Positions 1 to 10,851 of a stretch of DNA of 64,000 nt are shown here, one piece after another. Position 1 is the first letter of the stretch. The number at the start of each line of letters is the position of its first letter. This stretch comes from Puccinia triticina (taxonomy: Eukaryota > Basidiomycota > Pucciniomycetes > Pucciniales > Pucciniaceae), in contig NC_070562.1 in NCBI RefSeq assembly GCF_026914185.1, positions 6,696,001 to 6,760,000 of the forward strand, read 5' to 3'. Made by a program: the position numbers and the translations under genes. The notes under the pieces were generated by a model. The model had not been told where the DNA came from and searched no databases. It saw only the letters and a list, made by a program, of their open reading frames with translations.

Positions 1-331
1 TCGAGGGCGTGTTGTGCTGAGGGTTCATGTCTGGTGATGGCTGATGGGAAGAGCTTGTCTGGCAGATATCGAGGGCTGGAGTGATCTGCGCCCTGATTGT
101 CGAGTCGGGTTGATGGTCTAGCCCCGATATTATATTGTAAGGCTTTCCCAGCCCAGAGGGGAGAGTGGGCAAGTCCGGCCGGGGCACGGCGCGCGGGCTT
201 GGCTGATCCGGGGAGGGCTTGAGGGCGTGGTAAGCCAGGGTATGCTTGCGCAGGATATGCTTCTGCCGGGGGCCAGCCCCGCATACATATAGCCCGCTCA
301 CCACCCCACCGACAACCCCACCACGCCCAGC

Positions 332-1315
332 ATGGCCACCCTCCAGCACCACCCCCACCCACACCACCACTTCCCCCAGCGGCCCCACTCAACCACCCCG
401 GACACCCACCACCGCCGGAAGTACCAGCGCCAGAACGCCAGCCTCCACCGCGCATCCGTGCCCACCGACCGCTTCAGCGCCGAGCCGCCCGCGCCCCACA
501 GACACCCGAGCCTCCTCCGCCGGCCTGCGCCCGCCTCCGCCCCACACACCCTGCCCCTGCTGCCCTCCACCCTCGCCCGCGCCCACAGTCTGCCCGGCAA
601 GCCCCTCCGCCCGGCGCCCCAACGCTCCGCAACCGCCGTCCGCCCCGCGCCCTCCAAACGCACCCTCACCACCTCCCCCCCGCCCCCGCTCTCCCGGCTG
701 CCCACATCGCCCACACCCGCCTCCGCCGTCACCGGCGCCTCCGGGCTCACCGTCGCCGGCCGCATGGTCGAGCACGACCCCGCCCGCTCCCGCAGGTCCG
801 TCCGCCCCCCCTCTCTCCCCACACACACCCCCGCTGACCCCGCTCGCGTGGCCACAGAGAAACGCTCTCCAGCGTCCTTCGCGCCGTCAGCCAGTCCGGC
901 GCCGGAAGGGCCCGCCATCCCTGCCCGCCCAGCCCCGGCCCCAGTCCACGCCCAGCGCCCCCCGTCAACGCGACACCCGTAAGCCCCTCTCTCTTCCCGC
1001 CGCCCCCACACACCAGCCCTGACGAGTGTTTGCGCTCGACAGACGCCCGGGCCCCCGTCGCTGGCACAGGAAGACGAAGACGAGCCCGGCCCCGCCCGCC
1101 CCCCGCCCGGCTCCCACGCAAGCGGATACATCAGCTTCGCCAGCCTCAACCTGCGCGCCCCGCCCAGCCCGCCCGCCTCCCTCGCCGACGACCTTCCCGA
1201 CGCGCTCCTGCCCGCCCGCTCCCCGGCCGAGCCCCACCCGGTGGCGCTCTGGCTCCCCCACCTGCCCGCCCCGCCCGCCGCCGACCCGCCACTGGCCGTG
1301 GACCTCAAAACCTAG
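332..1315 (+). CDS. Proline/histidine-rich hypothetical protein, three exons
   Basis: I propose exons 332-795, 858-978 and 1043-1315, giving 285 residues. The introns are GTCCGT...CACAG and GTAAGC...GACAG (62 and 64 bases), and every junction keeps the frame. Third codon positions are almost all G or C, which supports this frame over the others in this GC-rich stretch. The N-terminal part is basic and rich in His, Pro and Arg. The motif RAHSLP fits a mode-1 14-3-3 site, a pattern match only. The middle has a short helical-looking segment (ETLSSVLRAVSQ), followed by an acidic run (QEDEDE) and a Pro/Ala-rich tail ending VDLKT. I recognise no domain or family. The frame stays open upstream of 332, so an earlier exon to the left is possible. 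The ATG has a good context (CAGCATGGCC). Confidence 0.6.
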
Positions 1316-2323
1316 ACTAATACCACCCTTCCCGCGCTGTTTATATACACTCTCGCTATGCCCTGTCCATACTCTGTCACTCGCTCGCGAGCGGTGCTCT
1401 TTCTTGCGGATCGGCTATCTCCACACACACGCGGGCCCAGACACCCCCCTGTATATTCTTGTACACCCACATACATCTCCACATAATCATACCTTCACAA
1501 CCACACCCTCGTTATCCTCCACCGTCCTCTTCGTTGTGCTGCGGGCCCAGGTGCCTGCTGCTTTGCCCCGGAGACAGAGACGCGCTTGGTACAGCTGCAC
1601 GGCCGGTTCCAGGGATAAAGGCCCCCATCAGCCAGTAGTTGGAAGGGACGACAGAGGCTGGGCTCCTCCCGCCGAGCCACATAAAAACACCCGCCTGCTT
1701 CTTTGGCGCCGACTTCAGCCCCCGAACGGAGGGTCCGGGGGACCCCGCCCGGAGGGCTTTCCTGCGGGAGGCGCCGCCTCGCCGAGCTTGACTAAGCCTC
1801 TCCGAGGAGGCACTTGTGTGAAGTTTCGCCGCCTCGCCGCCAGCCACAGCGAGCCTCCCACCAGGGGACTTGTGTTACCTGGCGCGCCGATGTCCCTCTG
1901 CCCACAGCAACATTCACCGCCAGACGGTCCCGGTAAACTGTGTGATCAGCAGAAAACCATCCCGTCCACGCGAATCTCCAGCGAGTATGCGCACGTTTTA
2001 CGCGTACTTGAAAAGGGCCAATCCATCCATCCAAAGCCAACGACCGTTGCCATTTTTCGCCTGCCGCGACACCCATTGAGCCTGGGTTCTAAACCAGACG
2101 CTGATTGGGTAAGAAGCGCCTGGGCCATTTTTCAGATCCTCACTCTGGGATGTCGATGATCCTGCTGTAGGTCTGGAAAGGCGAAGCACAAGCCTCCGTT
2201 CGATAGCACAACGGACTAGAAACATCGTCAGCTCTCCCCACCACTACGACCAGAACCCGCCAACCCCTGTTCAAGCCGCATCCAAGCCATTCATTCCTTC
2301 GATCTACTGAAACACCAGCCGAG
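1316..2323. other. Intergenic, no gene seen
   Basis: About 1 kb between the proline-rich gene and the secreted-protein gene. Open frames exist on both strands, but none has consistent codon bias, a recognisable domain or believable splice sites. The last 100-150 bases should hold the promoter and leader of the gene at 2324. I see no clear TATA box. Confidence 0.5.
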
Positions 2324-2740
2324 ATGAAACTCACCACCGCGGTTTTCCTGGCGGCATTCGTCCTGGCGCCGGCCGTCTGGGGCGCCTACGTGCGCTGCGC
2401 GCATTGCCGCGACGTCACGGCCATCGAGTCGCACCACTTTGGGCAGCAGCTAGTGCTGTGCGGGCACCCAGCGAGCAACGGACCGTGTCCCTTCATGATT
2501 ATCAGGAAGGTCGTGGCTTGCGGCAGCGGCGAATGCGGCCTCCCTCCCCATGGCGTCAAGTTCTCCGGCGCGGCCGATACTAGGCACCGCCATTGCTCGC
2601 ATGTCAATTGGTACCCTCTCGACAACAATGGCAACTACTTGCAACTGCCTGCTCCCCCCGCTGCGCCATCATCCTCAAGCCAACGTCAAGCCGCTCCAGC
2701 CTCACATAAGCCTACTTATACTTACCATGAATGGATATAA
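2324..2740 (+). CDS. Small secreted cysteine-rich protein (candidate effector)
   Basis: Single exon of 138 residues. Residues 1-20 form a typical signal peptide: Lys at position 3, a hydrophobic core, then a small-residue site AVWG before AY. The mature part has seven Cys and many His: a CxxC pair (RCAHC), then VLCGH, PCPF, ACGSGEC and HCSH. That spacing suggests zinc binding or disulphides, but I cannot match a named domain. The C-terminal 40 residues are Pro/Ser/Ala/Gln-rich and low complexity. The leader (AGCCGAG before the ATG) is ordinary. Small secreted Cys-rich proteins beside repeats are typical effector candidates in plant-pathogenic fungi; that role is inferred from size, signal peptide and Cys content only. 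Confidence 0.7.
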   Translation: MKLTTAVFLAAFVLAPAVWGAYVRCAHCRDVTAIESHHFGQQLVLCGHPASNGPCPFMIIRKVVACGSGECGLPPHGVKFSGAADTRHRHCSHVNWYPLDNNGNYLQLPAPPAAPSSSSQRQAAPASHKPTYTYHEWI

Positions 2741-3318
2741 TGATCAGTTGTCACATACACAGAGAAACTATGTAGCTTGTCCCCAATAGTTTGTGCTGTT
2801 AAATATGAAAATCTTGTGATTAGGGTGTCCAAACAAGCTGAAAAAGTACATATATTCACCAGCCAAACACGGCAAGTAGAGCAATTCTTTTGAAGGGTCT
2901 TGAAAAATCAACTCCCTGAAAATGGAGATCCCAACTCCCAAAACTTGGAGTGGCGGATGTTGGAGAGACCAGGTTTCTGGCATCTGGCCCGGGTCTCCAG
3001 GACCAAGCATTGGTCAGGGAAATCCTTGGGAGTTGGAATGCCCATTCCAACACATTGTGTGGGAGCTGGAAATTTGATTTCCTGGATGTATAACTGGAGT
3101 TATTTTGCACACTGCAAAAAGCTCTTTGCGTGCTGTAGGAGTCTTGTAATCAATATTTAAGAAAAATGTGGCAGATTCCAAGATAGCTCTTACTTTTATA
3201 TAGTAATCTCTATCAGACCTAAATATCTAATTCAATGTGTTTTCCGACCAGTTATAACTAAGGATAACGTGGTTGGTTATGGTGAAGTTCATCTAATTTT
3301 GTTGATGTTATAATTTGT

Positions 3319-3466
3319 ACTACTACTTCTACTACTACTACTAATATGCTAATAAGAAGAATGGGTTGTTGGTTGGTTGGTTGGTTGTTTGTTGTTTGGT
3401 TGTTTGTTGTTTGGTTGTTTGTTGTTTGGTTGTTTATTGTTTGGTTGTTTGTTGTTTGGTTGTTGA
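3319..3466. repeat. Simple repeats: ACT/TAC triplets then TTGG/TTTG array
   Basis: A short run of TAC/ACT triplets (about 3319-3343) is followed by a TTGG tetranucleotide run and then an alternating TTGGTTGTTTG-type array to about 3466. Further ACT triplets recur near 3480-3570. This is low-complexity sequence with no coding content. Confidence 0.9.
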
Positions 3467-3734
3467 TTGTTGCTTCTACTACTGCACTAACACTCTACTG
3501 ACTGACTGACTCTACGCTACTCAAAACTAATACTGCTAAACTACTACTACTAAACTACTACTGTGACCAAACCTCTGTAGGCTGATGGGGAAAAAAGAGA
3601 AATCATGGGGGGGAGTGTAAGCTCTCCAAACAAGCTTCACTGATTGTGAGGAGCTATGAGGATCAATGAGGGCGCAATACAAGGTCAAGACCTTGGAGGG
3701 ACACTTCTGGAACCTAACTCTGGATAAATTGCAA

Positions 3735-3870
3735 CCTAGTCCAGGGGAAGTGTTAGTACTTCCCTTCTATATACAACGGGGAGAGAATAGGAAATGAGAA
3801 AGGACAAGGAGGAAGGGTTGGGTGCTCACCTAGTCCAGGGGAAGTGTTAGTACTTCCCTGCTGGACTAGG
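3735..3870. repeat. Two copies of a short hairpin repeat
   Basis: A 31-base unit containing the hairpin GGGAAGT-GTTAGT-ACTTCCC occurs at 3735-3765 and again from 3829. In the second copy the outer bases pair as well (CCTAGTCCAG with CTGGACTAGG), extending the palindrome to 3829-3870. No open frame spans it. It may be the tip of a small inverted-repeat element. Confidence 0.6.
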
Positions 3871-4496
3871 AGGGCGCAGGCCGGTGAGGTCTAAGAGTTC
3901 GGTCAGAGGCAGTTTGGTGACATGCTCGTGATTCCTTTGGTGAGGTCACGGGGGGTGGACTCACAGGGAGAAGAGCTCCTTTTATATTGAAGACTGAGGG
4001 ATTTTAGCTCCAGGGGAATGTGTTTGAGGGAATTTAGCTGCAGGGAATCTCAGTTGCACAGCATATGTACACCTGTACTGCACAGCCACACAAACAATGA
4101 GGGAATTATGCTGCAGTGACACTATTTGTACACCTTATCTGCCTGCATATATTGCACTGCCTGATGTCATGCGTTGCTATGTACCCAAGCCACCTTCCAT
4201 ATCCTTCAGGATGTGTTGCTATGTAACCAAGCCACCTTCCATGCACTCTGCACCCAACTAGAATACTCCTCCTTTCCAGGATTTGGGGTCAAAGCCTCTC
4301 TCTGGTCCTCCTTCCTTCCTCCTCCCTTGTCCTTGTATCCATGTTGTGCATTCTTCCGTCCAATCCGCCGTGGCTACCAAAGGGTGTATGTATGTACATG
4401 TTGTAACTGTTGTGTAAGATTATCTCATCCTCTTGTAATGGGTTCCACATGTATGTAACTGTCCTGTTCCAATGTCTCTGTATACATGCTTTTGGC

Positions 4497-6090
4497 ATTG
4501 CAACAGGCACAGCACACCACAGCGCATTTCCAAATACTTTGCGCACTGCAGGTGAAGGAAGCAAGTTTTTCAAGATTTTTTTGATGAATCAATAGACAGG
4601 CCTCTGATTGACCTCTGTGCATTTTTGAAGGTTCCTTTACTGGACTGCTTGGCAAGATGATAAAGCGGCCCTCTGAAAGAGGGCCTGGTAGAGCTGAGTT
4701 GTACCTGAACCTTCTAAGGAAGGTTTGTATAAAGAATCTTTAGCTTACCTTTCAAAGGCAGCAAGTTGTTGGAACCAACAAGATAGTAGAGTAGAAAGAG
4801 AAGGGGGAAGAGTTTGAGTTGGTGGGTTTGGGAGAAGCACTGATTTGAAAGGGAAAAGGATAAGTTGAGATTTGAAGATAAAAGCACCAGTTGTTTGTTG
4901 GGCAAGGAAGGCAGGCTTAGTATATAATCTGTAAATATTCTGCAGAACCTTCTTTTGCGCAAAGGTCCCAGATCTTTCATAGCCTAGTTACTGGTCTGAC
5001 ATGGAGGTTGTGTCTTTCTGGTATTCCTGCTCAAGGATAATCCACATGTGGAATCTTCATGTGGATTGTGCTCACTCAAGTGCAGCAACCAGAGGAAATA
5101 ACACACCCAAGTCATACAATCTCAGAGGTTATTCACACATTCTCAAATCCTCTGGGGCATTTGTGTGCTCCCACATTGTCTGTGGCGCATGCTGTGTCAG
5201 TGTTGGCCCTGTCTGAGACTGGACTAGCTAATGGCTGACAAAAACCAAGTACAGTCATTTGAGGACCTGGAATTCATGTTCCCGCACTTCAAAAATTCCA
5301 AATGATTTATTGAAACATGATAGATATACAGCAATGCCAGGAAAGCTTGCGGCCAGCTTTTGGACCGCTGATTTCAGCCTCAAAGCCTGTATGGCTCCTG
5401 TATGTCAGGAATGCCATCAGAAGAAAAAACCTAGTTTCTTTGTTTTCCACTTTGGGGCCTTGAGGGCCCCACCATTGGATTCCTGGAGTGATTTTACTTT
5501 GATATGGCCCTTTGCTGCCCCTGCCCCCCTCGCCTCTTGCCCGGCCCGGCACCCATGTCAAGCAAAATCAGCTGCCCAAACGGGTTTTGTCTGCCTGTAC
5601 AGTGAAGCTGTACAGGCCTGTGGCTGAAATGCAGAAATCATTCCAGCCACAAAATTTGGCAAGCTTTTCTGGCATTGCTGTATATTCAAGTGTTTTAGAA
5701 CTTTGTGGCCACTTTGCAAGAATAAGCCTTCAAAAAATTAGGAGATTGCACCACGTACTGGCGCACTTTGACAGATTTCTTGCAAAATTTCCTGATTTTT
5801 CAACGTCATATTCTTGCAGAAAGTGGGAAAAAAATCTGAAACATTTGGCATGCAGGAACATGAATTGCATGTCCCCAAAGGACTGCACTTGTTTTCTTCT
5901 TAATGGGTGTTTTCAGCATACAACAACAGCTTCAAAAAATCTTGCAAAAAAATGCACAGGGGACAATCAGAGGCCTGTCTATTGATCCGTCAAAAAAAAT
6001 CTTGAAAATTTTGCTTCCTTCCCATGCAGTCCACAAACTGTTTGGAAAGGCGCCCACTGCACAGTGTGCGGAGAGTTTTTTGCAGTGTGT
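4497..6090. repeat. Long inverted repeat pair around 1.3 kb of non-coding sequence
   Basis: The segment about 4497-4640 reappears as an imperfect reverse complement at about 5930-6090. The best-matched core is GAAGGAAGCAA...TCAAGATTTTTTTGA...CAATAGACAGGCCTCTGATTG (in pieces). The arms are roughly 140 bases with scattered mismatches and small gaps. The intervening DNA has only short open frames without codon bias. This is the shape of an old non-autonomous DNA element or a fold-back element. I found no clear target duplication. Confidence 0.6.
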
Positions 6091-6412
6091 GAAGTGAGTT
6101 TGTAAAATTGATGCAGTGAATTAGTATGCACAACTTCCAAAAAAAAATAATCTGTTTTTGGAAAACAACTCCCAAAAAAGGGGCTAGGTCAATGTCTGGA
6201 GCTGGTCAGAAAAATTTTCCTGGCAACATAAACACCTTTTGGGAGTTGTTTTCCCAATTTTTGAGAGCTGTTTCTCCAAGCCTCCACATCTATGTGATGT
6301 TTCATGTGCACCCTTTTGGGGTTGAAAGCCCATTCATACCATTTTGCAAAAAAATGCACAAATTCATACATTCTAATGCCACTCATTTATTTGGTGTTTC
6401 CAGGGTCCTAGC

Positions 6413-6625
6413 TAGAGATGGCCATTGGTACCCGCTGGCGGGTACCCGCCACTCTTCAGTGGTCCTTTATGCCCTGGGAAGTGCCAGCCAGCAGGCTTGG
6501 GGTGTTCAATTTTGGTAAAAATTCAAGCATGTAACTTTTCACCCGCCATGGTTGCCTGTAGGGGCAGATAGCTACCTGCTAAAGAGTAGCGGGTACCAGC
6601 CAGTGGATGCCAATGGCCATCTCTA
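6413..6625. mobile_element. hAT-type MITE with 8-bp target duplication
   Basis: A 213-bp non-coding element with terminal inverted repeats beginning TAGAGATGGCCATTGG at both ends (second end as reverse complement). It is bounded by the perfect 8-bp direct repeat GTCCTAGC at 6405-6412 and 6626-6633. An 8-bp duplication and a TAGAGATGG-like terminus are hallmarks of the hAT superfamily. The internal GGTACCCGC palindromes repeat near both ends. No coding capacity. Confidence 0.85.
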
Positions 6626-6958
6626 GTCCTAGCACACCCAACTTGCTAGAGGAAATTTGTTGAGCCAAATGAACATGGATAAAGGCTAACTTTTTTCTTC
6701 ATATTTCTGTGCCAGTGTAAGAGCCAGAGCTCTTCACTGGGATAGGGGCTCTGGCACACAGGTGAGAAAATGTTCTTGAGAGGTTCTGATGCCAAAATTG
6801 GGATCCTTATTGCACTAGCTCAGGGAGACAAGTCAGTTGGGGTTGGGACTCTGCTATCTGTAACTAAGAAAAAGGATAGAGAGAGGAGAGGAGAAAAGGG
6901 GAGAACATGCCTAGCTCAGGGATACAAGTCAGTTGGCAGGTCTCTGCTGAGCTAGAAA

Positions 6959-7871
6959 CACCAGGAAAGAAAATAGTCACTTGATGGCAAGTGACATGAT
7001 GTAGCTTTGGTTTCTGCTCTGGAGCTGCTCCAGCGCTGCTCCAAGTCTGCTCCACATGCACTTTTAGAGCTTGCAGGACTACACCAGAGCACTTGATGTG
7101 GTACAGTCAGCCAATCCTACATTTTTCCCAGAAACATCTGATGCTCATCAAAAGCTGAGCAGTAGGCAATTACTGAGCCTGGGCCAAAGCTGAGCATCAT
7201 CTTGGAAAAGGCTTTTGCAGAGCTGAGGATCAGCTGGGACAATACTGTTCCAAAGATTAACACCAGCTGGGCCAAGAATTTTCAAAAGCTGAGCATCAGC
7301 TGAGCCAATGCTGGTCCAAAGCTGAGCATTGGCTGAGCCAAGGCTGTTCCAAAGCTGAGAATCAGATGTTTTAAGACTATTCAAAAGATTAGTATCACCT
7401 GATCCAAGGCTGTTCCACAGCTGAGAATCAGGGGAGCCAAAGCTGGTCCACAGCTGAGAATCAGCTGTTACAGGAGTGGTCAGAATCTGAGCATTGGCTG
7501 GGCCAAGATTGATCCAAAGCTGAAAATCAGCTGAGCCAATACTAGTTCAAAGCTGAGCATTGGCTGGGCCAATGATAGTCCTAATCTGAGTCTAAGCTGA
7601 GCCATGACTGGACTAAAGCTGAGAATCTGCTGGGCCAGGACTGGTTCAAAGCTGAGCATGAGCTGGACACAAAAGCTGAGCATGAGCTTGGAGCTAAAGC
7701 TGAGTATCAGCTGACCAGAAATGAGGATTAGTGGTGCCCAGAAAACTGAGGATCTCCTGTAGAAATTCTGAGAGGGGGAAGTAGATGGGGGTGAGATGTG
7801 GTCAGATGGTGGGTAGCCCACTGGAGCTGGCATGATGTCACTTGTCATCAAGTGAATTTTTTTTCCTGGTG
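6959..7871. mobile_element. Non-autonomous TIR element carrying a minisatellite
   Basis: The ends are inverted copies: CACCAGGAAA...TCACTTGATGGCAAGTGACATGATG on the left and its counterpart ending TTTTCCTGGTG on the right. The same termini with a very short interior occur at 28063-28174, so this is a family. I see no clean target duplication and no gene for a transposase. The interior from about 7150 to 7700 is a degenerate tandem repeat. Confidence 0.7.
7150..7700. repeat. Degenerate minisatellite, about 30-base unit
   Basis: The unit is close to AAGCTGAGCATCAGCTGGGCC followed by a variable AATGCTGGTCC-like stretch, repeated more than a dozen times with substitutions. Because the unit is nearly a multiple of three it produces open frames on the minus strand; I treat these as by-products, not genes. 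Confidence 0.8.
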
Positions 7872-9059
7872 TATGTAGGGCTGTGGCAAGTCTTGTGAAA
7901 GGGTGTGTGAAGCCGGTGAGGCAGGGGTTTTACAGCCAGACAGATGGCCAGGGGTTACGTACTTCACCATCAATAAATTATCAAAATTTCCTTTTTCATT
8001 TGTGTTTGTATTTCCTGAGTAGTTGTATGGATCTGGGGCTGCTATGGCCACAGTGCCAATTGAATAAGCCTCCAAGATAGAATTTCACTCACATTGCAGG
8101 AAATTGATATTATTAACTCAAAATTTGCCCAAAGAAGACATGGCCATCAAGCCAAAATGCTTGCGTTTCAAAGTTCACGGCATGGAAATTGGCTTGATGG
8201 ATTGGGAGTTAAAAGTGTCTGAGTTGCAAAGAGGCCAAAAAAGTCACAAAGCCACAGCTCTCAGGCCATGGCTGGGACTGAAGCCCCTCTTTCAAAACCT
8301 TGAAGCGCGAGGCGCCCCAGCCCCTTTGTTAAACCAGAAGATTATGCAAAGGCTAGGCCCTGGAAAAACTTAACACAAGTCCCTCCCTCACGCCTACGCT
8401 TGGGGGGGGCAAAGGGAGGGACTTGCATCTAAAGTCGGCTTACAAGGGGGAGAGCTACTAGCCAAAGGGTGTGCAGGTGATCTCACCCCCCCCCCCCCCA
8501 TCTTTTCCCCAGTAGCTCTTGTATAAACCTCTGGCCCTTGGCACCATTAGAAGCGCAAGACGTCCAGCATACTGATTCCAGCTTGAAAAGCCCAAATATC
8601 TCAATCCTCTCCCAATAATCCCTGTGTAAATTAAATAAAATTGTAAGCTATCCAACCTCTTCAAGCCCGGATATCCCAATAGATATATCTGGTGCTAAAT
8701 GCATGAACAAGTATTGCACAGGAGCCACAATTGTACATACATATTATCAATAGATTCCAGAATCTATGGATTTAACACTAACAACTGGCTGTATTGAGTC
8801 AAAAACCTGTGAGAGGGTCCATGGACTGATGATCCGAATGGATCCGCACCTCTCAAAATCTACTTCCCAAAAAACCAGGGCATGATGGACTACACATCAC
8901 AAGCCACTGGCTATTTTTGGCCAATTGTTTCCAAAAAAAAAAAAAAAGAGAATACACCTGAGAAGCAAGGCTACAGCTTTGTCTACTCAGGATTATCTTT
9001 GAGAGGTTCTGTTTTTTACATAGAGGTTGAGTTTAAAAATTGTGAAAATCAGGCCAACT
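7872..9059. other. No gene seen; AT-rich sequence
   Basis: About 1.2 kb without a convincing coding frame. It contains a 14-base C run near 8490 and an A run near 8935. Short open frames here have no codon bias or recognisable protein. Confidence 0.5.
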
Positions 9060-9061
9060 TC

Positions 9062-9290
9062 TCGAAGTGCTCAGGCCGCGCGGCCGACTTTTGGGGTAAG
9101 CCTCTCCTACGGAGAGTCCCTTCGGGACCCCCGTTCGAGAGGTCGGGCCCCGGATGCGCCTCGCGATCCGGCGCGGAGGCATGCAACTCGCCCCGCCGTG
9201 TGGCCGTCGACGCGCATTTTTTCGAAAGCGGTGGCACCGAAAAACCCATTCCTGTTGCGCTTTTTCGAAGAAGTTTTCCTCTCTTCTGAC
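9062..9290. other. GC-rich island with stacked hairpins
   Basis: An abrupt GC-rich block inside AT-rich DNA. It contains palindromes such as GCCGCGCGGC, then two adjacent hairpins TCTCC-TAC-GGAGA and GTCCC-TTC-GGGAC at about 9104-9131, and possible outer pairing CCTCTC with GAGAGG. It could fold as a multi-stem RNA, but I cannot match it to tRNA, rRNA or a known SINE head. Function unknown. Confidence 0.35.
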
Positions 9291-9299
9291 TGATCAGGT

Positions 9300-10851
9300 G
9301 GTTTTTTTCTGTTATGTTGTGTTGCTTCTTTTTATTTGAAGACTGTTGGTCCAGATCAATTGTCCAGCCATGTTAGAATAGGTTGCACACAGTATTTCTG
9401 ATTTCTTGCAAAGCGTTATGTTTGTTTGGCAGCTCCCATTTAGAAGCAAGATCACAAAGGCGTAAGCTTTATTAAAAGTGCGCATGGGCGTGCATGGTAG
9501 AGGGTTTGGCTGGAACTTCAACTTGTCCTCCCGACTACTTCCGTACCGTGATGTACAGTCCGTAGGATTCAAAGCAGCACAAGGTGGTGCTTATCTCTCC
9601 CTATGTGATTCTAATTGTGGTATATGATTACCTTGTTTCGTTCAAATACGTCAGACTCAGACAGTTCGTGAGTCGCCTTTTTAGCCGACCAAAATACGTC
9701 TCTACTTGCCATCGCGCCTGTCTTTTATACATTTGCCTGCAAACAAAGCCATTGAAAGGCCTGAGTTTCCCCCCAGCCAGAGCCGGTAGCAACTAAGGTT
9801 TTTTACTGTCGAAGGTTACCACAACGGGGGTAAGGGGACCATGGCGATCGCTAGCTGGGTCGCTCGGAGTCGTGGGTTCCTGCAAACTCAGTGTCTGTCC
9901 GCCGAACTCAAGCTGCCCCCAGCGGTCTTCTCGGCTCCTCGATCATCAGCAGCACACTTCAGAGTGTCATTGAGCTTGGTCTCCTCGGCCTATGTAGGTA
10001 TGTAGGAACCGGATGATTTTTTTATCTGAAAGGGGGGGAAAGCTGCCGCCGACGAAGGCTATAAAGAAGCATACATACATATACACATGCACAGCGTGTT
10101 GGCTGTCCTCTTCGGAACTCCAAAGCCGTTCTCCTCCAAGGCAGTCCATCCCATCGATGAGATCAGTCAGCAGGTGTTTGAAACTCCGGGAGTGGAAACC
10201 GAAACGGGAACAACCTCGTGGTTCTTTCTTACAATACTCTCTTGACTTGCCACAAGCCATGCGTACACATGGACAAGCAGAGCGCTTCGCGATGTCCTGG
10301 AGAAGGTTGAAGTTATGTCGAAGGCCTGCAGCAGTCATCGCTTTTGCCTTTATGACGACGACGACTATGATGATGCAGAAACTGTATCTCTGGGCTGCCC
10401 TGAATCGATGGGCTGTATCGGAGGAGCCGACGGGTCCGACGAACAGACGGAAAGCAAGCGAAATATCAACTCAACCAGCCTCACAAGGTTATCGCCCATC
10501 CGCTCAAGAGAAGGCCGCTGGAGCCTTGCATCCACCGAGCGTACATACATGGCTTGCTGTCTTGGCTATCCGACGGCTGCCTGTGAGCACAGCGATTCTG
10601 TTTCGGTTTCCCCAGTTCCGGCTCCTCCACGTGCCCGTACAGTCCCAATCGAGCTTTCTTACAAGCCGTCTGGTATAAATATTCTTCCCAAAGCACAAGC
10701 ATCTCCAAGGAATAGTATACGGGGCAACTGGGAGTGCGCTTCCGTGCTCTCTGGCCAGGTTACATCATCTGACATCATTGACTAGCATAAAACCACGCCT
10801 GCTGTATCCCTGAAACGCCGGCATCTCTCGGGATCGTAAATCTCGCAAATA
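9300..10851. other. No gene resolved; possible upstream exons of the transcription factor gene
   Basis: Several frames are open across 10013-10785, but their products look like shadows without domains. A DNA-binding zinc cluster for the gene at 10852 would be expected here; I searched all three plus frames for the CxxCxRxKxxC pattern and did not find it. Confidence 0.4.

Noticed and set aside
246..1308. Several long overlapping frames on both strands in the GC-rich first kilobase
   Set aside because: Only the frame with two clean introns has GC at almost every third position and ends in a normal-looking acidic tail; the others are shadows of GC skew.
1026..2159. 377-codon plus-strand frame
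   Set aside because: It runs out of frame through the last exon of the proline-rich gene and on through DNA with no codon bias; no domain.
7148..7851. Minus-strand frames with repeated Leu/Ser motifs
   Set aside because: Produced by the minisatellite, whose unit is close to a multiple of three; no start context or other coding sign.
10315..10785. 156-codon frame with an Asp run before the transcription factor gene
   Set aside because: No zinc cluster, no domain, and it stops before the proposed start; could not be spliced in phase convincingly.
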